DNA of 64,000 nt from Polyporus tsugae (GCA_024305745.1 JAHRBS010000002.1:1302001-1366000); one strand, 5' to 3'. Counted from the stretch's first letter, positions 33,149 to 44,363 are shown. Program-made: numbers and translations. Notes: generated by a model not told the origin, from the letters alone.

Positions 33149-34750
33149 ATGGCCACCTGCACTCAGATGCGCATTCCTACCGAGCTCCAGTCGAAGGCGA
33201 CTACACTCGCCGTCAAGGAGAACCCTGCCAATGGCCACCAGATCACGACGGGAGGCATCATCCAGGGCTGCGGAGAGGCTCCAGTCCGCGCTCTTCCTGC
33301 TGGATTCAAATGGCGAAACGGCCGCGTCCTCCGTGTCAGGATCGTCAACGGAACCGACACCGTGAAGGCCAAGGTTCGCCAGTACGCCAACCTCTGGACC
33401 GAACACGCCAATATCACCTTCGACTTCGTCGATTCCGGCGACGCTGAGATTCGTGTCAACATCGACTCGAGCCACGCCTCGTGGTCCTACGTGGGCACGG
33501 ACAACCTGTCTATCCCCCAAGCACAGCCTACGATGAACTTCGGCGGGCTGACGGACTCATCCCCCGAGACCGAGTTCTCCCGTGTTATCCTCCACGAATT
33601 TGGCCACGCACTGGGCTGCATTCACGAGCACCAGTCCCCCGCCGCTGGCGTCCCGTGGAACAGGGAGGCCGCGTATGAGTATCACGCGACCACTGTGGGC
33701 TGGAGCCAGGAGGACGTTCACCGAGACCTCTTCCAACTCTACTCCTCGACGACCACGCAGTATTCCGAGTTTGACACGACCTCCATCATGCTATACCCCA
33801 TCTCCGCCTCGCTGACGACCAACGGCTTTGCCGTCGAGTGGAACACACAGCTCTCTGAGACGGACAAGAGCTTCATCGCCAGCGCGTACCCTCGGAACAC
33901 TGAGGAACTCTACATCGCCTCCTTCAACACGATGGAAGTGCGCGCGTGGGACCACCCAGCGACGGACGCTGTCAAACGAGAGTCCTTCCCCACCGCCTAC
34001 AGCCACCCACCCAAGCTTGCTGTCGGTCTCAACTGGCTCGACATCAGCAACGGCGCCAATATCCGCGTCAAGGCCTTCGCCGACAACATCACCACTTCCT
34101 CGACGAATATCCATATCAATACGTGGTCAGACACAACGCTCTACTCCGCTGGCTGCACCTGGTTCCCGAGTGGCGCTGCCGTCAACGACCCAGACTTCCA
34201 GGTCGGGCAGTTCTCCACGGAGGAGGACCACGCCTGGCAGTGTCCGCAGCCCAAGACGTCGCGCTGGATCGCGTTCGAGCGCGCCTACGCCTCGCCGCCC
34301 AAGGTAGTCATCTGGCTGAACGAGCTGGACATGGCCCGGGGCAAGAACTGGCGCATCGTGGCCACGGCGACGGGCGTGACGGCAACGGGCTTCACCCTCC
34401 ACCTCGACTCCTGGGCGGACACGGAGATCTACTCCGCCACTGCCGCTTGGATCGCGTACCCGAGCGACAAAGCCGGCGTGGTCAGCGGCTCGTACAACAC
34501 GCAGGACCTCCGGCCGTGGAACAAGCCGCAGCTGGCCAACAACGGGCGGGTGGACTTCCCGTGCGGCGCGTTCCAGCGGGCCCCGACAGTCCTGCTCGCG
34601 TTCAACAGCATGGATGTCGATGCCGGCCACAACCTGCGTCTGAAGTTGGGGGCGGACTCGGTGTCCAAGGACGGCCTGAACTGGCATATTGACAGCTGGG
34701 CTGACACGATCTTGTATTCGGCTGGTGCTTCCTACATTGCCTTTACTTAG
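33149..34750 (+). CDS. Metzincin metalloprotease fused to three H-type lectin repeats
   Basis: Single uninterrupted exon, 533 residues, start in a strong context (CACCATGG). The N-terminal half is an astacin-like metzincin: zinc motif HEFGHALGCIH at residues 149-159 (HExxHxxGxxH, followed by EHQSP) and a probable Met-turn TSIMLYP near 210. The C-terminal half is three repeats of about 90 residues (roughly 255-345, 346-440, 441-533). Each ends with a line like HINTWSDTTLYSAG, HLDSWADTEIYSAT or HIDSWADTILYSAG, the signature of H-type lectin domains, which bind GalNAc-type sugars in snail agglutinin and discoidin. No signal peptide is present, so it is either cytosolic or released by an unusual route. 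The role is unknown; a sugar-directed protease used in defence is one inference. The gene sits between pseudogenes and a minisatellite. Confidence 0.88.
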   Translation: MATCTQMRIPTELQSKATTLAVKENPANGHQITTGGIIQGCGEAPVRALPAGFKWRNGRVLRVRIVNGTDTVKAKVRQYANLWTEHANITFDFVDSGDAEIRVNIDSSHASWSYVGTDNLSIPQAQPTMNFGGLTDSSPETEFSRVILHEFGHALGCIHEHQSPAAGVPWNREAAYEYHATTVGWSQEDVHRDLFQLYSSTTTQYSEFDTTSIMLYPISASLTTNGFAVEWNTQLSETDKSFIASAYPRNTEELYIASFNTMEVRAWDHPATDAVKRESFPTAYSHPPKLAVGLNWLDISNGANIRVKAFADNITTSSTNIHINTWSDTTLYSAGCTWFPSGAAVNDPDFQVGQFSTEEDHAWQCPQPKTSRWIAFERAYASPPKVVIWLNELDMARGKNWRIVATATGVTATGFTLHLDSWADTEIYSATAAWIAYPSDKAGVVSGSYNTQDLRPWNKPQLANNGRVDFPCGAFQRAPTVLLAFNSMDVDAGHNLRLKLGADSVSKDGLNWHIDSWADTILYSAGASYIAFT

Positions 34751-35549
34751 GGTCGGGCTCTCCTTTTCCCCGCCTCCGGGCAACTCGTCTCGCTGCGTAT
34801 CACTGCGTCTCCTATTGCCCGTTTCGTACACCCTCATTGCGTACATCTGTTCCCAGACTCCCTACCTTGTTTACCATCTTGCCATATGTTTGTCCTTGCC
34901 TGCCATACCAGCGACCCGTCTGTCCTTACCTGCCATACCGCCGTATTACCGGCGACCCGTCCGTTCTTACCTGTACTACTACTCGCGACCCGGCGACCTG
35001 CCTGTCTGTCCTTACCTGTACCGGCGACCTGTCTGTTCTCACCTGTACTACTACTAACGACCCGGCGACCACATGTCTGTCCTCACCTGTATTGTCTGTC
35101 CTTACCTATACTGACACTGTATATGATGACGGTATTTCTGTCCAAAACGTCAAGCAACGCCTGCCACGATATGCATTCGGATTCGCTAGTGCGGTCACCA
35201 TTTAAATTGTCCGGCGAAGAAACGAAATACTCCGAAATGGTCTCAGTAAGTCCCTCGGTTTCTGACCTGCCATCCTAACTGAACAGATGGTAGAAGTATA
35301 TCATTGCGCAGGGTGAGGCGGGCTTCCCTGAGCAGGGTGCGGCGTAACCTATCAGTTCTCGAACGAGCGCGAGGACGTGGGCAGCGGCAGCCCATTCAAA
35401 TCGGGTGAAGTCGCGCGCGTCGTCGCCCAGGGAGACGGCGGTTAAACTTATCCCAATATCCATGCATTATGTAGCGCATAATAGATTAAAGTACTTCGTG
35501 GTCGTCATGAAACGTCTAACTGCTACCCAAACAGCCCAAACACCCCCAC
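34751..35549. other. Intergenic with minisatellite
   Basis: 800 bases between two convergent genes. The first half carries the tandem repeat listed separately. The second half (35120-35549) shows no coding feature. Confidence 0.5.
34885..35115. repeat. Degenerate minisatellite, unit about 25-45 bases
   Basis: The element CGACCCGTCTGTCCTTACCT recurs at least six times with variants (CGACCTGTCTGTTCTCACCT, CCCGTCCGTTCTTACCTG). Between copies lie GCCATACCG, GTACTACTACT or GCGACC fillers. Copies differ in length and bases, so it is old or gene-converted. It lies just downstream of the protease-lectin gene and might be in its 3' UTR. Confidence 0.75.
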
Positions 35550-37522
35550 TCAGTCGAACTTCCTGCGACGGTACATGATCTGACACGGCATCGGCTGCAC
35601 CATCATCGACTATAGACACAGTCACGTTCGTCAGCGCGCATTCAGGAGGGACAGAGTCAAAACCGAAACCCACCGTATAGTCGGACTTGGGGAACTCGCC
35701 CTCGATACGTAACTCCATGCGGCGGACGAGCGCAATGATCACCGTGCTGATCTGCAGATACGCGAACTGCTCGCCGATGCACCGATGCCTGCCCGCGCCG
35801 AACGGCAGGTACGGCGAGACCGTGCCCTTCGACACGAGCCCGAACCCGAAGTCGACCTTCTCGCCCTCGTTGTACTCCTTGTGCGCCTGCGCCGCGACGC
35901 CCTTATCGTCGTACCACCGGATCGGCTCCCACGTGTCCGAGTCGTCCCAGACGGCGGGGTCGAGCTGGCTGACGATGGGCGACGCGAGCACGATGTCGCC
36001 CTTGGGCACGACGAACGTGACGTCCTCGGACGGGGACGCGAGCGTGGCAGGCACGGGGATATTGGTGTGGGCCATGCGCATGATGCTGTGGATTGGCGGG
36101 TGGAGGCGGAGGGTCTCGCGGACGACGGCGTCGAGGACCCTAAGCTCGCGGATATCTTCGTAGCGCACGTCGCGAAGACCACCGTCAGGAGTGCCGAAGT
36201 ACTCGACCTGCTCCTTGTAGAGCGCTTCCCTACGAAGCAGAATATCATGGTTAGCGATTTCATCAGCGACCCGAAACTGACACATACTGGATGTCCTGAC
36301 GGTCAGCGATGTGAAGCATGGTCCACGCAAGCGAGGAAGAACTTGTGTGCTGGCCAGCCATGAGGAGCGCGATCAAAATATGGGCAATCTCGTGGTCGGG
36401 GAGAGGAGTGCCATCACGGTACTTCTGCTGCATGAGGGAGTTCATGACATCATCCTCGTGTTCCTGTGCAGTTGTGAGCTTGGATACATCGAGCGCCATA
36501 TGAATTGTACTTACATGTTCTGGCGCAGAACGACGCGCGCGGATAAGGCTTTGGTAGAAGTTGCTCATCTTCAGGTGCGCTGCGTCCCTCTTCCGGTAGC
36601 TGGGAAGCGGCAGGCCAGGGATCATCCAATGCAGAGGAGTGAAGCCATGGTCGAGGTCAGAGTAGACCTGCGCGTAGTCCTTGGTCAAGCGCTCCCGGAT
36701 TTCCCGGCCCTGGAGGGTGCGCGACGCGGTGAGAATGGTGATCTCCGAGAACGTCTTGAGGACGGAAAACGCGCCCCATTCGTTAATGTCGTTCATCTGG
36801 TAGGGGCGGAAGGACGGCTCGGTATTGAAGTAGTCATTCATCTCATCCTCGATCATGCCGACGTAGGTGCGGAACTTGTCAATCGTTAGCGAGACCTTGA
36901 CAAACTTCTTCTGCTCCATAAGCTTCTCGTTCGGGCAGTCGTACACGACATCCTTTCCGAAAATGGGCGTAGTCAAGGGCTAGAAAACAGACGTGAACAA
37001 CGGCCTTTAAACACGAGCATGCATGTGTTGAACATACCGAATAGACATCTTCCGCAGCGAGCTGGGTGTGCTTGCCACCGAGGACGTAGTCGTTACCGTG
37101 GGTACCAAGGGTGACGGTAACACGTTTGCCAAGGAGGATGAAGGTAAAGCAGTTGCCGTACTATCCGCGGGTTATTTGGAGAGTACGTAGAGAGGACGGC
37201 TGGCCGACGTACCTTCTCCCTGCATTCCCTGAAGAAACCGATGGGGTCACGACCGTACGCCGGAGCTGAGCCAAGGAAGGGTATCCAGTGCCAGACCATT
37301 GGAGGTTGGGATTTTGGACCGGGTATCTTTACACGCCATTTGGACAATGCTCGGACAGTTCCAAAGCGAGCTAGAACTCACCAATTGCCACAAAACATTA
37401 AGAGCAATCGACAGCAGGGGCACGTTGATGAGGGCGAGCAAGAGCAGCCTGGGGGTGGCAGGCCACTCGAGCTGGGTGAGGGTACCAGTCCAAGGCTCGG
37501 CGAACGTCGCGTTGGCCGACAT
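35550..37522 (-). CDS. CYP51: Sterol 14-alpha-demethylase, CYP51
   Basis: Multi-exon minus-strand gene. N-terminus [13 protein letters not shown], then a membrane anchor [22 protein letters not shown]. Next are the CYP51 lines [51 protein letters not shown] and MEQKKFVK. The I-helix is [15 protein letters not shown], the K-helix ETLRLHPP, and the haem loop [14 protein letters not shown]. The last exon, after a 64-base intron (35673-35610), gives [19 protein letters not shown], the normal family ending. The enzyme removes the 14-alpha methyl group of lanosterol-type sterols in the ER and is the azole target. The tyrosine and lysine of the VVYD and QKKF lines are those of typical susceptible enzymes. 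If the last intron is kept, the frame stays open to about 35467 with an unrelated tail. Confidence 0.95.
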
Positions 37523-38414
37523 GTTTACCAGCGAGCTTGAGGGAGTCGCCCGGAAGGTAAGATATGTCGAGACAGACGAAAGGAGGAACAGCGGACGGTG
37601 GCGACGAGTGAGCGGCCGATGATATACAATTTATTTAATATTCCGGGCCCCGCCCATCGAACCATTCCCACCTGCCGAATCAGGTCCTCGCTTCTCCTCA
37701 TTTAGTTCTCGGTCTCTCTAGTCCTCCCCCTCTGAGCTGGCACTCCGCCCAGGCCTGCCTCTCGATAATAGTTTGCATTGCAGCCCAGAAATCGTCAGAC
37801 TTTCCGAGTCCCAATAGCAGTGGCTTGCTCCATGGTGGCCAACATTATGCTCGAGGCGCCTGCTAGCGCTGGCCTCGTGGCACCGAGCGCAGGCGAAGTT
37901 TCACCGGGCCCCGCAACTTCACTCCTGTAACACGTTATGCAATAGTACACGACTCGACGAGTAAATAGAGGCGCTACAGAATAGTATTACGATGTAAACC
38001 TTCCAATGATCGACTATTCGAGATGAGAATCCGTAAATGAGCGTGCTTGAGATCTAGTAAAGCATGTTTGGAAAGAGCGTCCATAAATTGGAAAGCAACC
38101 AAGAAAGCGTCCGTGAAGCGTCCGTGACAGCGTCCTAGTCAGTAAGAAAGCATCCACATCAAAGTCGTAAACGTAAGAAAATCCGCCAGTCAACCATGCG
38201 ACCCGACAACCTCGCCCGGGTGCACGCGCGAGTGGGCTGCTCCTGCTGTCGCCTTCGTGGGGTAGCGTGCCCATGTTTCCTGACGAAACGTTGGCAACGT
38301 TGCTTGAAGAGTCGTCCTCCGTGCTCTTCGTGGCACGGCAGATAGGTGATCCCACGGAGCGCATGCGGCATGAAGGCATCGAAAAGCGAGTGTCCGGAGG
38401 GTGCTTCGATCTCG
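37523..38414. other. Intergenic, no gene seen
   Basis: 900 bases including the CYP51 promoter. Near 38090-38150 a short imperfect repeat of AGCGTCCGTGA occurs three times. The minus-strand frame over 38014-38415 is open and could be a spliced C-terminal extension of the next gene, but no motif supports it. Confidence 0.45.
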
Positions 38415-39606
38415 TCACGCCCGAACTCTCCTCTCCTTCACAAGCGCCTTCTGTGTTCCAGGTGCGTGTCTGGGGCGGGACCGAAGCCCCATAGCGCTGA
38501 GGGGAAGGCGGCAGAGCAGTATGGCTCGTGTGCGCATACGAACAGCGTGGAGGATCACGAAAGCCCAGAGGGCTTCGTACAAGCTGTACATCCTGTAGTA
38601 GACGGCGGACTTGATGCGGGGCCATGAGAGCATGACGAGCGACGTCCCGCAGGCGAGAAGCAATTTGTATGTCTTCCTCGAGAGTGTGGTCCCGACGAAG
38701 ACGAAACGGACGAAGAGACAGACCATTTGGACGGCCTCCTCGCTGAGGACGCGCGCGGCGGCGAGCACCAGGACGAACGCGGCGTAGCGGGACGTCGCTG
38801 ATTTGAGGTTGCATGCGGCTGACACCATGCGGTACGCGGCCAGGGCAACCCGGACGTAGGCCAGGACGAAGCGGTTGAAGGCGAGCACGACGGGGTAGAT
38901 GGCGCAGAAACTCGGATACGCGGACCATAGGATGTGTCGGGCAGCCAGGACCCAACGGAAGAAGACGAGGTACACTCTGCACAACTCGAAGAGAAAGCTT
39001 CGCAGTCTCCAGCTGAGGCAAGCCAGCTGCCACATGAGGCGGGAGTCGAGTGTGAAGGGTGCGCGGGCGAAGATGTGAAGGATGATGCTGTCGGCGGTTA
39101 CTTTCGTCTCCGGATCGAGGATGGCCAGACCGAGGGTAAGAACGAAGGAGTTGAACATTAGGCCAATTAGGAGCACCACTAGAAAGGGGGAATGGCTCGC
39201 AGACGCGGAGGTGAGTTGGAGGACTTGACTCCTGACGGAGTCCAAAGCGCAAAGCCTTCGGAAGTGCATGACGAGAGCAATAATCGACAGCATAGCGATG
39301 TCGACAGCAAACGAAAACGAAGCAGGGAATGCAAAACGAAAGGGCTACCTTCGACGGAGGAAGGGATTAGGACGCACTAATTGACGATCCGATTGGCATA
39401 TTATACTCATCGTTGTGAGAGTCAGCCTCTAGCACCGCGTGCCCCTTGAGAGGCAGACAACTCCGTAAGGTAGAGGCGGACAACGGAGAACTGTCTGAAG
39501 AGTCGACACATTCGAGTTCCAGCTTACCAGTTCGTCGTCCCCGACTTCGACCCTCCTCCGTCAGCATCTGGATGCCGTCAGAATCCAGTTCAAAAGTGTC
39601 AGCCAT
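38415..39606 (-). CDS. Hypothetical multi-spanning membrane protein (model uncertain)
   Basis: An N-terminal polar part (MADTFELDSDGIQMLTEEG, then RSCLPLKGHAVLEAD) appears to join by a short intron near 39390-39355 to a long hydrophobic frame: AMLSIIALVMHF, HSPFLVVLLIGLMFNSFVLTLGLAIL, FRWVLAARHILWSAYP, IYPVVLAFNRFVLAYV, VQMVCLFVRFVFVG, LLLACGTSLVMLSW and EALWAFVILHAVRM. Six to eight membrane segments are plausible. I do not recognise the family. A further intron may lie at about 39240-39185 (GTCAGG..TTTCTAG). A splice near 38440 could replace the Arg-rich end (LVKERRVRA) by the downstream frame. It stands directly downstream of the DUF6534 gene on the same strand, with a 200-base gap. It may be a diverged relative of such fungal membrane proteins, but that is a guess. 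Confidence 0.45.
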
Positions 39607-39806
39607 CGATCTATTCATTGCAGGGGTCAATATCAATCACACGCGACTTCCGGGAAGACCGGCAGTAAGACAGACAGAGTATACTGTAGGATGGTAGGAT
39701 AAGAAGGGCGCATGTAAGACGCAAGATGACGAAAAAAAGGAAGGCGGATGAAATTCCTGACGAGCTATCCCAACTTGTGTGAGGACTAGTCCGAACTCGT
39801 CCTCGG

Positions 39807-41635
39807 TCAAACTGTCTCAGCGGGCGACATGGTTTTCTGGTCGGGGACGAACGATGCCACGCTCGGTGGGTAATGGTCGTCCTTCACGTCCGCGAAGTCG
39901 GTCATCTGGTGCGACTCGACGCCGGGGACGATCCGCTCCGACATCTGTCACATTGAATGTGGGTCAGTACCTCAGGACCATATATGCACAAGGAAAGAGA
40001 GCGAAGTAAAGGTGGGGGGAGGAAGGACAGCTAGGAAGTACGAACCCGGGTGCTCTTTCGTCCACCTCCCTCGCCGCGGAGGACATTCACGTTGACCCTG
40101 GACCTCTGTGCGCTGTGTCCCAGGGACTCACTGCCGTGGCTAGCACCGGCCTTCCACATGCGCCGGGAGTTCAAGGTTGACATGAGTGAGTTCGTGTACA
40201 GTTTTGCTAGAGGTATGTTGAATATCAAGTCGTACCCAGAAGGCTAGCAAAGAAGCAGGCAACAATATCAGTATCCAAAGTTCCGATGGAGCCAGAGGAC
40301 GAAATCCAGTCCGGGGGAGCGCACTTACTATGGCTAAGTAGAGAGCGAGATTAATCATCGCGAAAAGAGCCGTGATGAAACCCGTCTGGACGGTAACTGT
40401 ATCGATAACAAGACAATAAACGGGGCCAGAGGTTGTCTGTTACCGAACCGACGTCCCACAGAACCGGAACAAACAGTTCCTGCCACTCACGGTGGATAAT
40501 TTTGTTAATCAAGTCGTCCGTGACTGATGTCCCTGTTTTGTGTTTCCGCTGCGAGCGTGAAGCGAGGCTAGTGAGCTCAGAAAGTCCCAGGACAATTGGC
40601 TGTAGCTGAACATACCAGATGCCAGACGAGTGCAGCGGTTATCAAAACGTCGGCGAGCGCTGCCGTCACGAGCCAGATGATGCCGATGACCTGGAACTTC
40701 CTAAATTCGTAGAACTGGGGGACCATCCCAAGGGCGATGGCACAGCCTATCCCGCCCACTGAAAGGCGCATATGCGATCAGCTCGCGGATTGCCAACGAC
40801 AGAAGGCGGACCTACACAACTGTGTGATGGCGCAGAGTACGATGGCACCGACTATCAAGCGATTCGATGTCAACACCTTCACACGCCACGCAAAGAAGAA
40901 CTGCACAAGGGCAGCAATGACCGCCTAGGTCAAGTTTTAGGAAACGAGAAGATGCATAACTTGAACCACTAAACTATCTCACCGTCATCGCCGGGTCTAG
41001 AGGAAGGAGGGACACTCGACTTAGCGGATGCATTCAACGTTTAGCAACATCCTCGCATACCTGTTGAGAACACTGGAAAACCGATATCGTTACAACGAGA
41101 CAAAGAAAAGGCGAAGGATGTTGAGACTTACTCCAGGTGGCCTCGGTAAGCGCCTCTACGTTCCCTGTCAGCATGCACATTGTTCAGCATACAACATATT
41201 TGAGCTCGTGAACCACACACACCGAACTTGTTGACGAGCGGATCATACACGAACGCGATGTCGAAGCCAGTATTGACGGTGTCGCACAAGAACAAGACGA
41301 ACACCTGTTCGTCGAGCCGTCGAGCCCCGTCCTCTGCATCGAACAGACTGAGTCATGATTGAAACTCACGAAAACCTTCATCCAGTTACGGTCACTGCCC
41401 CCCACTCCGTCAGCACATATGATCCAAACAGCCTACGACAACGGACACTCACTCTTTGTACATGTTGAAGTACAGGTACGTCTGAGTGACCATGACCCCA
41501 TACAGCATGACGTTGAATGTTACGCCAATGAACATCGGACCATAACTGCAGCCATACACGATGGAGAGTCAGCAAAGCCTGCTAAAAGGCCTGAGAGGTC
41601 AGGTTCACTCACATTTCTTGTACTAACGTAGACAT
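39807..41635 (-). CDS. DUF6534 family multi-pass membrane protein
   Basis: About ten short exons. The start MSTLVQEIYGPMFIGVTFNVMLYG and then VMVTQTYLYFNMYK, DRNWMKVF, VFVLFLCDTVNTGFDIAFVYDPLVNKFG and EALTEATW follow the family exactly. Next are AVIAALVQFFFAWRVKVL, LIVGAIVLCAITQ, GIGCAIALGMVPQFYEF, VIGIIWLVTAALADVLITAALVWHL and RKHKTGTSVTDDLINKII. It ends with TVQTGFITALFAMINLALYLAI and AKLYTNSLMSTLNSRRMW, before a polar tail finishing in KTMSPAETV. Seven helices are expected. The family is hugely expanded in Agaricomycetes and its function is unknown; a receptor-like role has been guessed. Every inferred splice keeps frame and most use clear GT-AG ends; the last donor (GTTCGT) is weak. Confidence 0.85.
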
Positions 41636-42783
41636 CTTGCCGGCCGAAAGGCGGACGCACTAGGCAATTCCACAAGATAGAAGGGGTTCCGGTAGGAGGT
41701 GTATCCCGACTACACACTCGCGCAAGAAGGATTCACAGGAGGGAGGCAGGGGTGGGAGGGAAGGAGGGAAGGCAGCAGCATCATGACGGTTAGAGAGCCT
41801 GGGTCGGAAGGGTCCAGTCCCGAGAAGAGTAGCAGTCGCTGAGACGTGAGGCGCAAGACTCCAGAGTCCAGGAGCGGTATTACCAGTTAGTGTACACTAT
41901 ACCGCATCGCCCTCGCTCCCAACTCGATCCATGTCCGGCAGATTGAGCAGTGGAGAGGGTCCTGTTTGAGCAGCCGAAGGGTCTTTCTCGACGCCATATA
42001 CAATACATAAGCTCCTGTAACGCTGCTTAGGCTCTGGTGGCCCAACCGAGAGTGATCACGTCACACGTCGCGCCATTGAAATCTGATCGCGACGTCGACA
42101 CCTACAAAGTGGGTCCTAGCAGACCAGCCGGGACTGATGATGTTGAAATGTCGTCAATCGCAAGCTCGCAGTCTAACGGACAACACCCTAAACGACTTAC
42201 ATACCTTCCAGCCTTGCCTAGATGAGTCATGGAGGTATCGTGCATCCCGCCGGTAGCTGTCGTGTACCGCCGGTAAATGGCGGATGCCCGATGTCTCCCT
42301 TGTTCTGATAAGGCCTAAGTATGCTCGTTACCTATTAGCGTTACCTTCGCATCGTGTCCACCAAGCAGGCCTGAGCCATCGCATGCATCAACCGTCAAAT
42401 ATCGATATCGTGTCTGTACATGTAGTTAGTACGCAACACGATAGCGCCACCACACCGTGACATACCGACAATAGAAACACAACCTGCAATAGATCTACAA
42501 CAAGCATGCGTGCCGCCGCTTCTGTCACGAAACGCGACGTGCATATATATGCTTGATCATGAACTTCGAGGACGAAGGAAGTACATAAGTAGATCATGCC
42601 GGTGGTAGATGAGCACTAAACTTCCGAGACGGTGAAGTAATTAGACGCACAACGATGTGGTTGGGTAGAGGCTTGGCCACGGCCTGAGGAAGAGGAAGGA
42701 GAGTTGCGTCCATGCGCCCAGAACTCGTTGCCGATCGACACAAGATCGACCCGCGGTCCACATATTGAATATTATTCAATATT

Positions 42784-42830
42784 AAATTGAGCAAATGCGA
42801 CAATATCATATTGTCGCATTTGCTCAATTT
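42784..42830. repeat. 47-base perfect palindrome
   Basis: Two 23-base arms in exact inverted orientation around the single base C at 42807. The left arm begins AAATTGAGCAAATGCG and the right arm ends CGCATTTGCTCAATTT. It could extrude as a cruciform or, if transcribed, form a hairpin. Neighbouring AT-rich sequence (GAATATTATTCAATATT at 42767) has its own shorter inverted repeat. Confidence 0.95.
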
Positions 42831-42938
42831 GGCTCACGACCGTGACGACGTCCAGAAATTTGAGTCGTCCCTGCTAGCGTTCACCATTTCAATTTGGCAG
42901 CTACACACTACACACCGCAATCGTGATGAGAGCTCGGG

Positions 42939-43616
42939 ACATCAGTGGGGGGATATCCAGGAATATCCATCAGGACATCCATTAGATGTCCACAGGGACT
43001 GTCCCAGGCTGCCCATCAGGTCCGAAACGTCCATGGATATCCTCACCACCCGAGGCTTCTATACGTTTCAAACTCCGATAATAAAGTCTTTCGCACTTAC
43101 TTTTATACAATATTGATGGTCCAAGCCTCCAGCGATATATTTGTGTTTGACGCGATGAACTAGAGGGTATATTATGAAGGTAAAGCTACTAAGACACTGA
43201 TACTATGGGTACGTCATGAAAGGAGAAGAAACCGCGCTTCGCGCAGCCGCCAGCTGGAGCTTCCGTGCGATAAATTGACCATTGCGCGGCTCACCAGCAC
43301 CTATAGCCAATCATTACGCCCCATCGAAGAGGTGTAGCCATGCCGACAGCACACGGTGGACTGTAAGTTAGATGAAACGACAAGGCTGTCGTGAACAGGC
43401 ATATGTGGATGAGGGAACGTAGTGGTAGAGGGAAAGAAAACTTCATGTCCGTAGCGCGCTGCCAGTGTCCTGGAATTCACACTCCGCTTACACGCAAGTT
43501 GATCACGCACTAATGCTCAAGCTAACGTCAGCACTCTCCGGTATATCTATGGATATCCAGCCAGGGATATCCCAGGATTTCCATCAATGATATCCAAGGT
43601 GCCCCATCACTGGGGA
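42939..43616. mobile_element. Possible non-autonomous DNA transposon remnant
   Basis: Both edges are packed with GATATCC/GACATCC/GATGTCC motifs (42951-43055 and 43551-43595). The outer ends carry ATCAGTGGGG (left) and CCCCATCACTGGGG (right), loosely inverted to each other. The 500 bases between have no coding frame. Subterminal repeat clusters of this kind occur in fungal DNA elements, but no target-site duplication could be fixed by eye. Confidence 0.3.
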
Positions 43617-44363
43617 GGGGCAAGCCGTGCTAGACACGTGATGTTTGTGTATGTTTATAATACGCCTTTAACGCCCACGGAGGTGGTCGCGACAATCCGT
43701 GCAAGATTAAAACATATATTGCCTGCGCGGGGTCTCGAGAAAAAGGCAGATGCACCAAAAACATGGAGTAGAATGGGGTGTAAGTTTCCAATAGTGATTA
43801 CAAGTCATGTATGTACGCAATCCATTGCTGTTGTAGGACAGAAGACAGAAAATGAAGAAACTTCGACTTCTATCTCGTGGAGCACCTTGAATGTGATTGA
43901 TTGGAGCCAATATTAAGGCACAAGAGTGAGCTGATGACTGGAAATATTGCGCGCACTTCCACCGGTCGCAACAGGGGCGCAGACGCACCACAATCGCGTT
44001 GAAGGTCATCATGTGGTCCCTGGTCCGCCATATGCAATGGCGACGTGCATGCGCCGACACCACCGGTGTTGCCCCTCGCCCTCTGCCCCCTCCCCCCCCC
44101 GCCTTCTGGCTGTGCTCATATGTATTCCCCTGCCCATGTACGTTTTTTGGCGAATTTTAATGATTTTTTTCAGTGGTACTAAGATGGATTTGACTTACCC
44201 AGCCTTGACACGCTTCCGCCTATCTGTGACCTCCGCACCTTGTTCTTGAAGGGTCGCGAGGGGTCTGCGACAACCATACCATCATTTTAATGGTACAGTA
44301 TACACCATATATTATTCTGGGCTTCAGAAACACATCACATCAGTACCTGCGGCGGGCCCGAGG

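Larger units (their letters stand above)
41636..44363. other. 2.7 kb gene-poor, A/T-richer region
   Basis: No coding gene is supported on either strand. It contains a perfect palindrome (42784-42830), a segment bounded by GATATCC-rich clusters (about 42939-43616), an 11-base C run near 44089-44100 and low-complexity AT stretches. The character is that of decayed mobile DNA. The promoter of the transposase-like gene would lie at the right edge. Confidence 0.5.

Noticed and set aside
33946..34692. 248-codon second frame inside the protease-lectin gene
   Set aside because: Overlaps a well supported gene; composition (Arg/Gln/His/Pro) is that of a shifted frame.
38014..39252. 412-codon minus-strand open frame
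   Set aside because: Pro/Arg/Ser-rich, out of frame with the hydrophobic protein; only its last third might be a spliced tail.
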